NCBI GenBank assembly: GCA_024234935.1
Contig: JACKNI010000001.1
Coordinates: 558,001 to 622,000 of the forward strand
Length of the DNA stretch: 64,000 nt
Direction: 5' to 3'
DNA from: Chromatiales bacterium
GTDB lineage: Bacteria; Pseudomonadota; Gammaproteobacteria; Steroidobacterales; GCA-2729495
Each line of letters opens with the position of its first letter. Position 1 is the first letter of the stretch. The notes beneath the pieces were generated by a model. That model worked only from the letters and a program-made list of their open reading frames with translations. It searched no databases and was not told where the DNA came from. Positions 25,816-35,186 of the stretch are shown here, piece by piece. A program made the translations under genes and the position numbers.

Positions 25816-27009
25816 TCAGCCGGGCTGTTCGTTGAGGTAGCGTACGTTCAGCACACCATTGATTCCACGGATCCGCGCGAGCGTCTCTTCTTTCACCGGA
25901 CCGTCGAGATCGACGATCGTATAGGCCACTTCGCCGCGCGACTTGTTGAGCAGATCGGCAATATTCAGCCCGGCATCGCCCAGACAGGTGGATATCTGGC
26001 CGACCATGTTCGGCACATTGGCATTGGCGATCGTGATCCGGTGCGGCGTCGTCCGCGGCAGATCAGCCTCCGGGAAATTCACCGAATGACGAATGACCCC
26101 ATGCTCAAGGTAGGCGCGCAGATTGTCCGCAACCATCACCGCACAGTTTGATTCAGCCTCATGGGTTGAAGCACCGAGGTGCGGCAGCGAAATCACCTTC
26201 GGATTGCCCATCAGCGCCCGACTCGGGAAATCACTGATATAGGCGGTCAGCTTCCCGGAGGCCAGGGCCGCAGCGACTGCCGCTTCGTCAACGATTTCGC
26301 CACGCGAGAAATTGAGGATTACCGCCTTGGCCGGCATCAGTTTGATACGCGCTTCATTGACCAGCGCGCGGGTCGCATCCAGCAGCGGCACATGTACGGT
26401 CAGGAAATCCGCCTTGCTGAACAACTCGTCGAGGCTGCGCGCCTGTTCGACAGCAGCGGACAGTTGCCAGGCACGCTCGACGGTGACCTGCGGGTCGAAG
26501 CCGACCACGCGCATGCCGAGGTTTATCGCAGCATTCGCCACCTGCACGCCGATCGCACCCAGACCGATCACACCCAGCGTTCGGCCAGGCAACTCGAAGC
26601 CGACGTACTGCTTCTTGCCGCCTTCCACCGCCTTGTCGAGCGCCGCACCGTCTTCTTTCAGATTCTCGACGAAGTTCCAGGCCTGGCAGATGTTGCGCGC
26701 CGCGAGCAGCATGCCGGCCAGCACCAGTTCCTTGACCGCATTGGCGTTGGCGCCGGGCGCATTGAATACCGGGATACCGCGCTTGGCGAGTGCGGCAACC
26801 GGCACGTTGTTCACACCGGCACCAGCCCTCGCAACAGCGAGCACCGAATCCGGAATCGCCATGTCGTGCATCTTCGCTGAACGCACCATGATGGCATCCG
26901 GATGACCGATGTCTGAAGCGACCTCATAACGCTCACGCGGCAAGCGCTGCAAGCCCTCCACCGAAATGCTGTTGAGGGTCAGAATCTTGTATGTCGCCTT
27001 CGCGCTCAC
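25816..27009 (-). CDS. serA: D-3-phosphoglycerate dehydrogenase family protein
   Basis: A 397-residue D-2-hydroxyacid dehydrogenase with a C-terminal ACT domain (NMVGQISTCLGDAGLNIADLLNKSRGEVAY). The NAD Rossmann motif is TLGVIGLGAIGVQVANAA. The catalytic Arg (NFSRGEIVDE) and His (LPHLGAST) are present. Where canonical SerA has the catalytic Glu (FPTEP in E. coli), this protein reads DFPSRA, as I recall for a short 3PGDH subgroup. It precedes pheA and follows serC, so the first two serine steps are encoded together. Confidence 0.9.
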   Translation of the reverse strand: MSAKATYKILTLNSISVEGLQRLPRERYEVASDIGHPDAIMVRSAKMHDMAIPDSVLAVARAGAGVNNVPVAALAKRGIPVFNAPGANANAVKELVLAGMLLAARNICQAWNFVENLKEDGAALDKAVEGGKKQYVGFELPGRTLGVIGLGAIGVQVANAAINLGMRVVGFDPQVTVERAWQLSAAVEQARSLDELFSKADFLTVHVPLLDATRALVNEARIKLMPAKAVILNFSRGEIVDEAAVAAALASGKLTAYISDFPSRALMGNPKVISLPHLGASTHEAESNCAVMVADNLRAYLEHGVIRHSVNFPEADLPRTTPHRITIANANVPNMVGQISTCLGDAGLNIADLLNKSRGEVAYTIVDLDGPVKEETLARIRGINGVLNVRYLNEQPG

Positions 27010-27046
27010 TGTATCAACCTCTGTCTGGATTCAACTATCCGCGTCT

Positions 27047-28129
27047 TCAACCGCGCCGCTTCTCGAAGTCGGCCATGAACTGCACGAGCGCCGCAACACC
27101 GGCCTCGGAGGTAGCGTTGTAGATGCTGGCACGCATGCCACCCACATCGCGATGCCCTTTCAGATTGGTCAGCCCGGCCTTCTTCGATTCACTGAGAAAA
27201 TCCGCGTCCAGTGCTGCGTCGGCGAGCGTAAACGTCACATTCATCCACGAGCGGTGCGCTTTCGCCACCGGATTGTTGTAAAAGGATGAAGCATCGATCG
27301 CATGATAGAGAAGCTCGGCCTTGCGACGATTGATCTCCGCCATTCTCTGCAGACCGCCCTGGCGCTTCAGCCAGGCAAAAACCAGACCCGCCATATACCA
27401 GCCAAAGGTCGGCGGCGTATTCAGCATGGAGCCGGCTGCCGCATGCGACGAGTACTTGAGTATCGCCGGCAGACCCGACGGTGCGCGCTCGAGAAGATCC
27501 TTGCGCACGATGAGGATCACTAGACCGGAGGGGCCGATATTCTTCTGTGCACCACCATAGATCACACCGAACTTCCGCACATCGACCGGACGCGACAGGA
27601 TCGTGGATGACATATCAGCAATCAGCGGCACCGATCCGACTTCGGGCGGCTCATGCATCTCGAGACCGCTGATCGTCTCATTCGCGCAGTAATGCACATA
27701 GGCCGCATCGGGATCGAGCTTCCAGCCCGCCCGCGCCGGGATGTCCATGTAGTTCGACCCGGAACCGTCTGCAACGATGTTCACCTTGCGTACCGCCGCC
27801 GCTTCCTTGCTGGCCTTTTTCGACCAGCTGCCGGTAACCAGATAGTCCACGGTTTGTGTGGGTGCGGACAGATTCATCGGCAGCAGGGCGAAATGCGTCG
27901 TCGCACCACCCTGCAGGAACAGCACCGAGTAGTCGGCCGGGATCTGCATCAACTCACGCAGATCGGCTTCAGCCTGTTCCGCAACCTTGATGAATTCCTT
28001 GCTGCGATGACTGACCTCCATCACCGACATACCCGTACCGTTCCAGTCGGTCATCTCTGCCTGTGCCTGCTGCAGCACTTCGAGCGGCAACGCGGCCGGG
28101 CCCGCACTGAAATTGATTACCCTTGTCAT
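27047..28129 (-). CDS. serC: Phosphoserine aminotransferase
   Basis: A 360-residue class V PLP aminotransferase that makes phosphoserine from 3-phosphohydroxypyruvate and also serves pyridoxine synthesis. NFSAGPAALPLEVLQQAQ is the family N-terminus, SHRSKEFI follows, and the PLP lysine is in YGGAQKNIGPSGL. Length matches E. coli SerC (362). It lies 50 bp downstream of gyrA, the standard gammaproteobacterial order. Confidence 0.97.
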   Translation of the reverse strand: MTRVINFSAGPAALPLEVLQQAQAEMTDWNGTGMSVMEVSHRSKEFIKVAEQAEADLRELMQIPADYSVLFLQGGATTHFALLPMNLSAPTQTVDYLVTGSWSKKASKEAAAVRKVNIVADGSGSNYMDIPARAGWKLDPDAAYVHYCANETISGLEMHEPPEVGSVPLIADMSSTILSRPVDVRKFGVIYGGAQKNIGPSGLVILIVRKDLLERAPSGLPAILKYSSHAAAGSMLNTPPTFGWYMAGLVFAWLKRQGGLQRMAEINRRKAELLYHAIDASSFYNNPVAKAHRSWMNVTFTLADAALDADFLSESKKAGLTNLKGHRDVGGMRASIYNATSEAGVAALVQFMADFEKRRG

Positions 28130-28179
28130 CTGCTTCTCTCGTGAAAAATTGTCTGGAAAGCGGCGCGCGGAAATCGGGC

Positions 28180-30735
28180 CTATTCTGCCGACTCACCGTC
28201 ATCCTCATCGGTACCGGGAACGATCCGGTCAAGTCCAACCAGTCGCTCGTCGTCGCCGATGCGGATCAGCCGCACGCCCTGCGTGTTGCGACCCTGCTGC
28301 GAAATCTGGGCCACCGGCGTACGCACCAGCGTCCCGCCACTGCTGATCAGCATGATCTCGTCTTCATCCCGGGCCTGGATCGCACCCACCATGCGGCCAT
28401 TTCGATCCGAGGTCTGGATTGCGATGACGCCCTGACCACCGCGGCCCTGCACCGGAAACTCGTCAACCGCCGTGCGCTTGCCGTAACCGGTCTCGGTGGC
28501 GGTGAGCACCTCGCCTTCCCCGAGGATCAGCAGCGCGATGATCTCGTGTCCTTCCGGAACGCGCATACCGCGCACACCGGCCGCCGCCCGACCCATCGGC
28601 CGCACGTCCGCTTCACTGAAGCGGATCGCCTTGCCGGTGCTTGCGCACAACATGATGTCGCATTCGCCATCGGTAATCGCAACATCGACCAGCCGGTCAC
28701 CTTCGTGCAGGTCGATGGCACGGATACCGGCAGTACGCGGTCGCGAGAAGGCATCCAGCGCCGTCTTCTTGACGGTACCGTCACTGGTGGCCATGAAAAT
28801 GTAGTTGCTCTCGCTGAACTGCCGCACCGGCAAAACCGCGTTGATGCGCTCATCGGGCTCGAGCGGCAACAGGTTCACCATCGGCCGGCCGCGTGCGCCA
28901 TGTCCGGCGCGCGGAACCTGATAAACCTTCAGCCAGTACATCTTGCCGGTGCTGGTAAAGCACAACAGGGTATCGTGGGTATTGGCGATGAAGAGCTTGT
29001 CGATGAAGTCCTCTTCCTTGACCTTCGCCGCCGTACGGCCCCGCCCGCCGCGACGCTGCACCTGGTAGTCGCTCACACTCTGCGCCTTGGCATAGCCACC
29101 GTGCGAGAGCGTCACGACCACATCCTCTTCGGGAATCAGGTCTTCCATCTCGAGGCTGGAGTGGTCCTCGATGATCTCCGTACGCCGGGCATCCGCGTAA
29201 TTGTCGCGGATCTCCACAAGCTCGGCGCGAATGACGGCGATCAGACGTTCCGGGTCGGCCAGAATCTCCGTGTACTCGCGGATCCGCAACAGCAGTTCCT
29301 GGTACTCGTTGATGATCTTGTCCTGCTCTAGACCCGTAAGCCGCTGCAGACGCAGATCGAGAATCGCCTGCGCCTGGACCAGCGACAGCCGGTAACCGTC
29401 CGGACCCGGACCGAAGTCGGCTGCGGCATCGTCTGGCCGGGTGGACACATTACCTGCCCTGGCCAGCATTCCGGTCACGGCGCCTGGCGACCAGACCTGG
29501 CTGGTCAGCGCTTCGCGCGCCTCCGGCGGCGTCGGCGAAGCCTTGATCACCGCGATCACGGGATCGATGTTGGCCAGCGCCACTGCCTGGCCTTCGAGGA
29601 TATGCGCACGCTCGCGCGCCTTGCGCAGGTCGAAAATCGTCCGGCGAGTGACCACCTCACGCCGATGACGAACGAAACACTCGATGAGGGTCTTGAGATC
29701 GAAAAGCCGCGGCTGCCCGTCACGCAAGGCAACCATGTTGATGCCAAATACGCTCTCGAGTGGCGTCTGCTTGTACAGGTTGTTGAGCACCACCTCGGAA
29801 GACTCGCCGCGGCGCAGTTCGATGACTACGCGCATGCCGTCCTTGTCGGACTCGTCGCGCAGCTCGCTGATACCTTCCAGCTTCTTGTCGCGGACCAGTT
29901 CGGCAATTTTCTCGATCAGTCGCGCCTTGTTGACCTGGTATGGCAACTCCGTAACGATCAGCGCCTCGCGACCACGGTCACCGAATTCCTCGACATGCAC
30001 GCGCGCACGGATATGTATCCGGCCACGACCCGTGGTGTATGCCGAATGAATGCCCTGCGAGCCGTTGATGATGCCGGCGGTCGGAAAATCCGGGCCGGGC
30101 ACGATCACCATCAGTTCAGCGGTGGTAATCGCCGGGTTGTCGATCAGGGCCAGCGTCGCCGCAACAACCTCGCCGAGGTTATGCGGTGGAATATTGGTCG
30201 CCATGCCAACGGCGATGCCTGATGACCCGTTGACCAGCAGATTGGGAATCCGCGCGGGCAGCACCGACGGCTCGGTCTCGGAGCCGTCGTAGTTGGGTAC
30301 GAAATCAACAGTACCCTTGTCGATGTCGGCCAGCAGTTCGCTGGTGATCCGGGTCATGCGCACTTCGGTATAACGCATGGCGGCGGGCGAATCGCCGTCT
30401 ACGGAACCGAAGTTGCCCTGCCCGTCGACCAGCAGGTAACGCATCGAGAATGGTTGCGCCATGCGCACGATCGCGTCATAGACGGCCGTATCGCCATGCG
30501 GATGGTATTTACCGATGACGTCACCGACCACGCGCGCAGATTTCTTGTAGGCCTTGGTATGGTCGTTGCCCAGCTCCCGCATCGCATGCAGCACGCGACG
30601 GTGTACCGGCTTCAATCCATCGCGCACATCGGGCAGCGCACGGCCCACGATGACGCTCATCGCGTAGTCCAGATAGGACTTCCGCATCTCGTCTTCGAGA
30701 TTGACCGGGAGAATTTCCTTGGCTACTTCAGCCAT
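28180..30735 (-). CDS. gyrA: DNA gyrase subunit A
   Basis: An 851-residue gyrase A subunit. The catalytic tyrosine is in AAMRYTEVRM, and the quinolone-resistance region reads HPHGDTAVYDAIVRMAQPF. Threonine occupies the E. coli Ser83 position, as in Pseudomonas, and Asp87 is conserved, so this alone does not mean resistance. The six-bladed C-terminal DNA-wrapping domain contains the GyrA-box QRRGGRGR. The ATG at 30735 (MAEVAKEILPVNLEDEM) was chosen; the 19-codon upstream extension lacks family similarity. Confidence 0.98.
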   Translation of the reverse strand: MAEVAKEILPVNLEDEMRKSYLDYAMSVIVGRALPDVRDGLKPVHRRVLHAMRELGNDHTKAYKKSARVVGDVIGKYHPHGDTAVYDAIVRMAQPFSMRYLLVDGQGNFGSVDGDSPAAMRYTEVRMTRITSELLADIDKGTVDFVPNYDGSETEPSVLPARIPNLLVNGSSGIAVGMATNIPPHNLGEVVAATLALIDNPAITTAELMVIVPGPDFPTAGIINGSQGIHSAYTTGRGRIHIRARVHVEEFGDRGREALIVTELPYQVNKARLIEKIAELVRDKKLEGISELRDESDKDGMRVVIELRRGESSEVVLNNLYKQTPLESVFGINMVALRDGQPRLFDLKTLIECFVRHRREVVTRRTIFDLRKARERAHILEGQAVALANIDPVIAVIKASPTPPEAREALTSQVWSPGAVTGMLARAGNVSTRPDDAAADFGPGPDGYRLSLVQAQAILDLRLQRLTGLEQDKIINEYQELLLRIREYTEILADPERLIAVIRAELVEIRDNYADARRTEIIEDHSSLEMEDLIPEEDVVVTLSHGGYAKAQSVSDYQVQRRGGRGRTAAKVKEEDFIDKLFIANTHDTLLCFTSTGKMYWLKVYQVPRAGHGARGRPMVNLLPLEPDERINAVLPVRQFSESNYIFMATSDGTVKKTALDAFSRPRTAGIRAIDLHEGDRLVDVAITDGECDIMLCASTGKAIRFSEADVRPMGRAAAGVRGMRVPEGHEIIALLILGEGEVLTATETGYGKRTAVDEFPVQGRGGQGVIAIQTSDRNGRMVGAIQARDEDEIMLISSGGTLVRTPVAQISQQGRNTQGVRLIRIGDDERLVGLDRIVPGTDEDDGESAE

Positions 30736-30910
30736 CGATACAGCAGGTTCCGCCAGACAACGATCCACACACAGCCATCCCCGGCATGGCATTTACCCGC
30801 CAGGCTGGAGGCGGCTCGGCTGATCGTTGCGGTGTTAAAAAAAATGGTCTCCGGGACGCGCGCTATGCTAACACGGATCAGGCATTATGCCGCCGCCGGA
30901 ACCCTGTGCC

Positions 30911-32248
30911 ATGCAGCCTGCTGACCTCATCATTGCCGCCCGCTGGATCGTCCCCGTCGAACCCGAGGGGCAGGTTCTCAATGACCATGCCCTGGTGGTT
31001 CGCGACGGCCGGATTGTCGATCTCTTGCCCACTGCCGAAGCCGCTCGGCGTTATGCCGCCGTGGCGCTGGTCCGGCGACCAAACCATGTATTGCTTCCCG
31101 GGCTGGTCAACGCCCATACCCACAGCCCGATGACGCTGTTCCGCGGGTTTGCCGACGATATGCCCCTCAGCGCCTGGCTCGGCCAGCACATCTGGCCAGC
31201 CGAAGCGCGCTGGGTGGATGCCGGCTTCGTGCGGGACGGCGCCGAACTCGCCATGCTGGAAATGCTTCGCGGTGGCACCACCTGCTTCAACGACATGTAT
31301 TTCTTTCCGGACGTCGTCGCACGGGCCGTTGATGCCAGCGGTCTCCGCGCCTGCATCGGCATGATCGTGCTGGAGCAACCCACGGTCTGGGCACAGAACG
31401 CCGAAGAGTATCTGCGCAAAGGCCTGGCGGTACGTGACCAGTTTCGCGGCCATCCGCGCATCTCGATGGTGTTCGCGCCACACGCCCCCTACACGGTTGC
31501 CGACAGCAGCTTCAGGCAGATCCAGCTGCTGGCCAACGAACTCGACACGCAGATCCACATGCACGTCCATGAAACTGCCGACGAGATTGCGGAAAGCGAG
31601 CGGCGCTTTACGCGCCGGCCGCTGCAGCGACTCGATGAGATGGGCCTGCTCACGCCACTCCTGGCTGCCGTGCACATGACCCAGCTCCTGCCGGAGGAAA
31701 TCGCCCTGTTGCGCGAGCGCGGTGTCAGCGTGGTCCATTGCCCTGAATCGAATCTCAAGCTGGCCAGCGGCTTCTGTCCGGTTGCGGAACTCGCCAGCGC
31801 GGGCATCAATATCGCACTGGGCACCGATGGCGCTGCCAGCAATAATGACCTGGACATGTTTGGCGAGATGCGCAGCTGCGCACTGCTCGCCAAGGGTGTG
31901 GCACAACGTGCCGACGTCGCACCCGCCGCAGCGGTACTCAGTATGGCGACACTCAACGGTGCGAAGGCGCTCGGTCTCGACGATCGTATCGGCTCACTTC
32001 TGCCCGGCAAGGAAGCCGATGTAATCTGTGTAGACTTGTCCGCGCCTGCCACCCAGCCGGTTTACGATCCGGTTTCCCATCTGGTCTATGCGGCCTCGCG
32101 CGACCAGGTCAGCGATGTCTGGGTCGCCGGCCGCCAGTTGCTGGCCGACGGCCAGCCGTTGCTGGCCGAATCCGCACTGATTCTGGCGCGCGCGGAAGCA
32201 TGGCGGGCACGACTTTCAGCCACTCCGGAGAGCGTTGCAGATGACTGA
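30911..32248 (+). CDS. mtaD: 5-methylthioadenosine/S-adenosylhomocysteine deaminase-like TRZ/ATZ amidohydrolase
   Basis: A 445-residue metal-dependent amidohydrolase. Metal ligands: NAHTHSPMTLFRG (HxH), the His of HMHVHETADE, the His of AAVHMTQ and the Asp of LGTDGAASNNDLDMF. This family removes the amino group of methylthioadenosine, SAH or adenosine; the E. coli-type alternative would be guanine or N-acyl substrates. Start ATG 30911 (MQPADLIIAARWI) is preferred to 30887. It is divergent from gyrA and leads a four-gene run with ubiG, which also produces SAH, so a link to SAH disposal is plausible. Confidence 0.87.
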   Translation: MQPADLIIAARWIVPVEPEGQVLNDHALVVRDGRIVDLLPTAEAARRYAAVALVRRPNHVLLPGLVNAHTHSPMTLFRGFADDMPLSAWLGQHIWPAEARWVDAGFVRDGAELAMLEMLRGGTTCFNDMYFFPDVVARAVDASGLRACIGMIVLEQPTVWAQNAEEYLRKGLAVRDQFRGHPRISMVFAPHAPYTVADSSFRQIQLLANELDTQIHMHVHETADEIAESERRFTRRPLQRLDEMGLLTPLLAAVHMTQLLPEEIALLRERGVSVVHCPESNLKLASGFCPVAELASAGINIALGTDGAASNNDLDMFGEMRSCALLAKGVAQRADVAPAAAVLSMATLNGAKALGLDDRIGSLLPGKEADVICVDLSAPATQPVYDPVSHLVYAASRDQVSDVWVAGRQLLADGQPLLAESALILARAEAWRARLSATPESVADD

Positions 32249-32963
32249 ACATGCGAATGCCAATCTGGCGGAACTGGCGCATTTTGGCGCGCTTGCCAGC
32301 CGCTGGTGGGATCCCGACGGTGAGTTCCGCACGCTGCACGATATCAATCCGGCACGCATTGAGCTGGTCGATCAGCGCATCGGCCTTCAGGGCAAGCGCA
32401 TCGTCGATGTGGGGTGTGGCGGCGGACTGCTCAGCGAGGCCATGGCCAGATGCGGCGCGGAGGTTACCGGCATCGACATGTCAGCCGAAGTGCTGGATAT
32501 CGCGCGTCTGCATCTGCTGGAATCAGGACCCTTGCCGGTCACCTATCTGCATGTATCGGCGGAAGACCTCGCGCAAAGCTCACCCGGCAGCTTTGATGCC
32601 GTCACCTGCATGGAACTGCTGGAACACGTGCCCGATCCTGCATCGCTCATTGCCGCCTGCGCGCGGCTGGTCAAACCGGGCGGCAGCGTCATCGTGTCAA
32701 CCCTCAACCGCACGCCGCGCGCTTTCCTTACCGCCATCGTCGGTGCCGAATACCTGACCAGGCTCGTGCCGCGCGGCACGCATCACTACGGGAAACTCAT
32801 CCGGCCCTCGGAACTCGACGCCTGGGCGCGGCATGCCGGGCTGAGCCTTGAGGCCCTGATCGGCGGTCACTACAACCCGCTCAGCCGCAGTTTCAGTCTT
32901 GGTGGCAATGTAGGCGTCAATTACTTTGCACACTTTCGCCGCCCGCGCGGAGCCGCTGACTGA
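32241..32963 (+). CDS. ubiG: Ubiquinone biosynthesis O-methyltransferase
   Basis: A 240-residue class I SAM methyltransferase catalysing both O-methylations of the ubiquinone head group. The SAM motif is IVDVGCGGGLLSEAMA, the family-specific FGALASRWWDPDGEFRTLH is near the N-terminus, and NRTPRAFLTAIVGAEYLTRL is the UbiG insert that touches membrane. The ATG at 32241 overlaps the mtaD stop by 8 bp; an ATG two codons upstream is also possible. Confidence 0.96.
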   Translation: MTEHANANLAELAHFGALASRWWDPDGEFRTLHDINPARIELVDQRIGLQGKRIVDVGCGGGLLSEAMARCGAEVTGIDMSAEVLDIARLHLLESGPLPVTYLHVSAEDLAQSSPGSFDAVTCMELLEHVPDPASLIAACARLVKPGGSVIVSTLNRTPRAFLTAIVGAEYLTRLVPRGTHHYGKLIRPSELDAWARHAGLSLEALIGGHYNPLSRSFSLGGNVGVNYFAHFRRPRGAAD

Positions 32964-33643
32964 TGCCGCGCTGGTCAGCGCCGGCAATACCCGCTGCGGT
33001 GCTGTTTGATCTGGATGGAACACTGCTCGATACGGCGCCAGACATGGTGGCCGCACTGAACGAGCTTTGCCGGTTGCAGTCGGTTCCGGTACTGGCGTGG
33101 GAAACAGCCCGCGCCCAGGTATCCAACGGTACGCTCGGCCTGCTGCGCGCGGCATTCCCCGGAACCGACCCGTCCCGACGTCCCGATCTGCAGCAGCAGT
33201 TCCAGCAACTGTATGCGGCGCGCCTGGTCAGTGAAACCCGCCTGTTCCCCGATATGGAACCGCTGCTGTCCAGACTTGAGCAGCAGCGGATTCACTGGGG
33301 AGTGGTCACCAACAAGCCCCGTCAGTTCACCGAACCCCTGCTGGCTGCGCTCGGTCTGCTCGAGCGCGCCGCCTGTACGGTAAGCGGCGACACGCTGGCC
33401 GAACGCAAACCGCATCCGCGCCCGATTCTTTATGCGCTGGAACAGATCGCGGCGTTGCCCGAACACTCGATCTATGTCGGCGATGCGCGCCGCGATATCG
33501 AATCGGGCCGGGCTGCGGGCACCGCTACCATCGCAGTGCGTTACGGCTATATTGAGCCCGGACAGGATCCCGACGCCTGGGATGCCGACTTTGTTGTCAG
33601 CACACCCGGCGAACTCTCACAACTCATTCTTGGATACAGCTGA
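32963..33643 (+). CDS. mupP: HAD-family phosphatase, probably N-acetylmuramic acid 6-phosphate phosphatase MupP
   Basis: A 226-residue haloacid-dehalogenase phosphatase. Motif I is FDLDGTLLDTAPDM, motif II is VVTNKP, motif III is ERKPHPRP and motif IV is YVGDARRDIESGRAAG. The cap domain is alpha-helical. In pseudomonads the gene between ubiG and yciK is mupP, which removes phosphate from MurNAc-6P in cell-wall recycling; context supports the same role here. Phosphoglycolate phosphatase (Gph) is the alternative. Its start overlaps the ubiG stop. Confidence 0.85.
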   Translation: MPRWSAPAIPAAVLFDLDGTLLDTAPDMVAALNELCRLQSVPVLAWETARAQVSNGTLGLLRAAFPGTDPSRRPDLQQQFQQLYAARLVSETRLFPDMEPLLSRLEQQRIHWGVVTNKPRQFTEPLLAALGLLERAACTVSGDTLAERKPHPRPILYALEQIAALPEHSIYVGDARRDIESGRAAGTATIAVRYGYIEPGQDPDAWDADFVVSTPGELSQLILGYS

Positions 33644-33647
33644 CGCC

Positions 33648-34397
33648 ATGACATCCGCAGCCGCCAAAGCCTATCAACCCGCCGCCGACGTCTTGCTTGA
33701 CCGGGTCATCCTGGTCACTGGCGCCGGTGACGGACTGGGACGGGCAGCCGCCCATGCTTTCGCTCGGCACGGTGCGAGCGTGATCCTGCTGGGCAGGACC
33801 GTACGCAAACTCGAACAGGTCTATGACGAAATCCTGGCCGCAGGCGGACCTGAACCGGTCATCGTCACGCTCGATCTCGCCAGGGCGCATGGTCCCGACT
33901 ACAGCCAGCTTGCCGAACAGATCGACAGCAACTTTGGCCGGCTCGACGGCCTGCTGCATAACGCAGCCATGCTCGGCGAGCGTGCGCCGATCGACTACTA
34001 CGATATCGGCATCTGGCATCAGGTCATGCATCTGGACCTGAACGTGCCCTTCATCCTCACACAGACCCTGCTGCCCCTGCTGCGCAAGGCTGCAGACCCA
34101 TCGGTGGTCTTTACCAGCAGCAGTGTCGGGCGGCGGGGACGGGCCTACTGGGGCGCCTATGCGGTAGCCAAGGCCGGCATCGAGAACCTGAGCCAGGTGC
34201 TGGCCGATGAGAATGAGGGACGACTCCGGGTGAACAGCATCAACCCCGGTGCCTCCCGGACGCGGATGCGGCGCGAAGCCTATCCGGGTGAAGACCCCGA
34301 AACCCGGCCCGAGCCAGCCACCCTGATGGGACCGTATCTGTATCTGATCGGACCGGCCTCACACGGCGTGACGGGACAGAGCATCGACTGCCAGTAG
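33648..34397 (+). CDS. yciK: YciK-family short-chain dehydrogenase
   Basis: A 249-residue SDR oxidoreductase. The nucleotide-binding motif is VTGAGDGLGRAAA, NAAMLGER is the NNAG-like motif, the catalytic Ser is in FTSSSVGRRG, and YxxxK is in YAVAKAG. The substrate is unknown for the YciK family. The ATG at 33648 is 4 bp after the mupP stop, so the mtaD-ubiG-mupP-yciK genes form one transcription unit. It converges with rluB, with 3 bp between the stops. Confidence 0.93.
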   Translation: MTSAAAKAYQPAADVLLDRVILVTGAGDGLGRAAAHAFARHGASVILLGRTVRKLEQVYDEILAAGGPEPVIVTLDLARAHGPDYSQLAEQIDSNFGRLDGLLHNAAMLGERAPIDYYDIGIWHQVMHLDLNVPFILTQTLLPLLRKAADPSVVFTSSSVGRRGRAYWGAYAVAKAGIENLSQVLADENEGRLRVNSINPGASRTRMRREAYPGEDPETRPEPATLMGPYLYLIGPASHGVTGQSIDCQ

Positions 34398-34400
34398 CAA

Positions 34401-35162
34401 TCAGCTCTCTTCGTCTTCGTCTGCGCTGCGCAACCCGGCTGCGATATACACGCGGTTGAGCTCCGCCTCTTTCAGCAGGCGATGATGCCCTGCCCGCACC
34501 GAGCGCGGCAGACTGACCGGACCATAGCGCACACGGATCAGCCGACTCACGCGGCAGTCAACCGCAGCCCACACTCGCCTGACCAGCTGGTTGCGACCTT
34601 CAGCGACCACGACCTTGAACCACTGGTTGGAACCTTCGCCACCGGCAGCTTCGACGATGTCGAAAGCGGCCGGACCGTCCTCGAGCTCCACGCCCTGGCG
34701 AAGCAGCGCGAGTGTCTGTGCTGTCACCGTGCCTTGCACCCGCACGGCATATTCACGTTCGATCCCGCTCGACGGATGCATGAGCGTGTTGGCCAGCCCG
34801 CCATCGGTCGTCAGCAGCAGCAGACCCGATGTCGCAATATCGAGGCGGCCCACGCTGATCCAGCGACTGCCCTCCAGCGGCGGCAACCGGTCGAAGACCG
34901 TCGGCCGGCCCTCGGGGTCGCTGCGGCTGCACACTTCACCGGCCGGCTTGTGATAGAGCAGCACCCGGGGACCGGGGCGCGACTTGCGCAAAGCCGGTAC
35001 CGGCCGGCCATCCACGAGGATGCGCTCCCGGCCCGTGACCTTGGTGCCCAGCGTCGCAACATTCCCGTTGACCGTTATGCGCCCGGCACTGATCCATTGC
35101 TCGATTACGCGCCGCGAGCCCACGCCCGCAGACGCCAGCACCTTCTGCAGGCGTTCAGTCAT
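34401..35162 (-). CDS. rluB: 23S rRNA pseudouridine synthase of the RsuA/RluB family
   Basis: A 253-residue protein with an N-terminal S4 RNA-binding domain (MTERLQKVLASAGVGSRRVIEQWI) and a catalytic domain with the aspartate of GRLDIATSGLLLLTTDG. The position next to scpB and the size favour RluB (pseudouridine 2605 of 23S rRNA) over RluE or RsuA. The C-terminal tail is short and acidic (SADEDEES); E. coli RluB has a longer basic tail. Confidence 0.9.
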   Translation of the reverse strand: MTERLQKVLASAGVGSRRVIEQWISAGRITVNGNVATLGTKVTGRERILVDGRPVPALRKSRPGPRVLLYHKPAGEVCSRSDPEGRPTVFDRLPPLEGSRWISVGRLDIATSGLLLLTTDGGLANTLMHPSSGIEREYAVRVQGTVTAQTLALLRQGVELEDGPAAFDIVEAAGGEGSNQWFKVVVAEGRNQLVRRVWAAVDCRVSRLIRVRYGPVSLPRSVRAGHHRLLKEAELNRVYIAAGLRSADEDEES

Positions 35163-35186
35163 GATGCTCGATGTTCCGGGCGGTGA

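Noticed and set aside
28180..30735. Thr at the GyrA 83 position as a resistance change
   Set aside because: Thr is natural in other gammaproteobacteria such as Pseudomonas, so it is not evidence of quinolone resistance.
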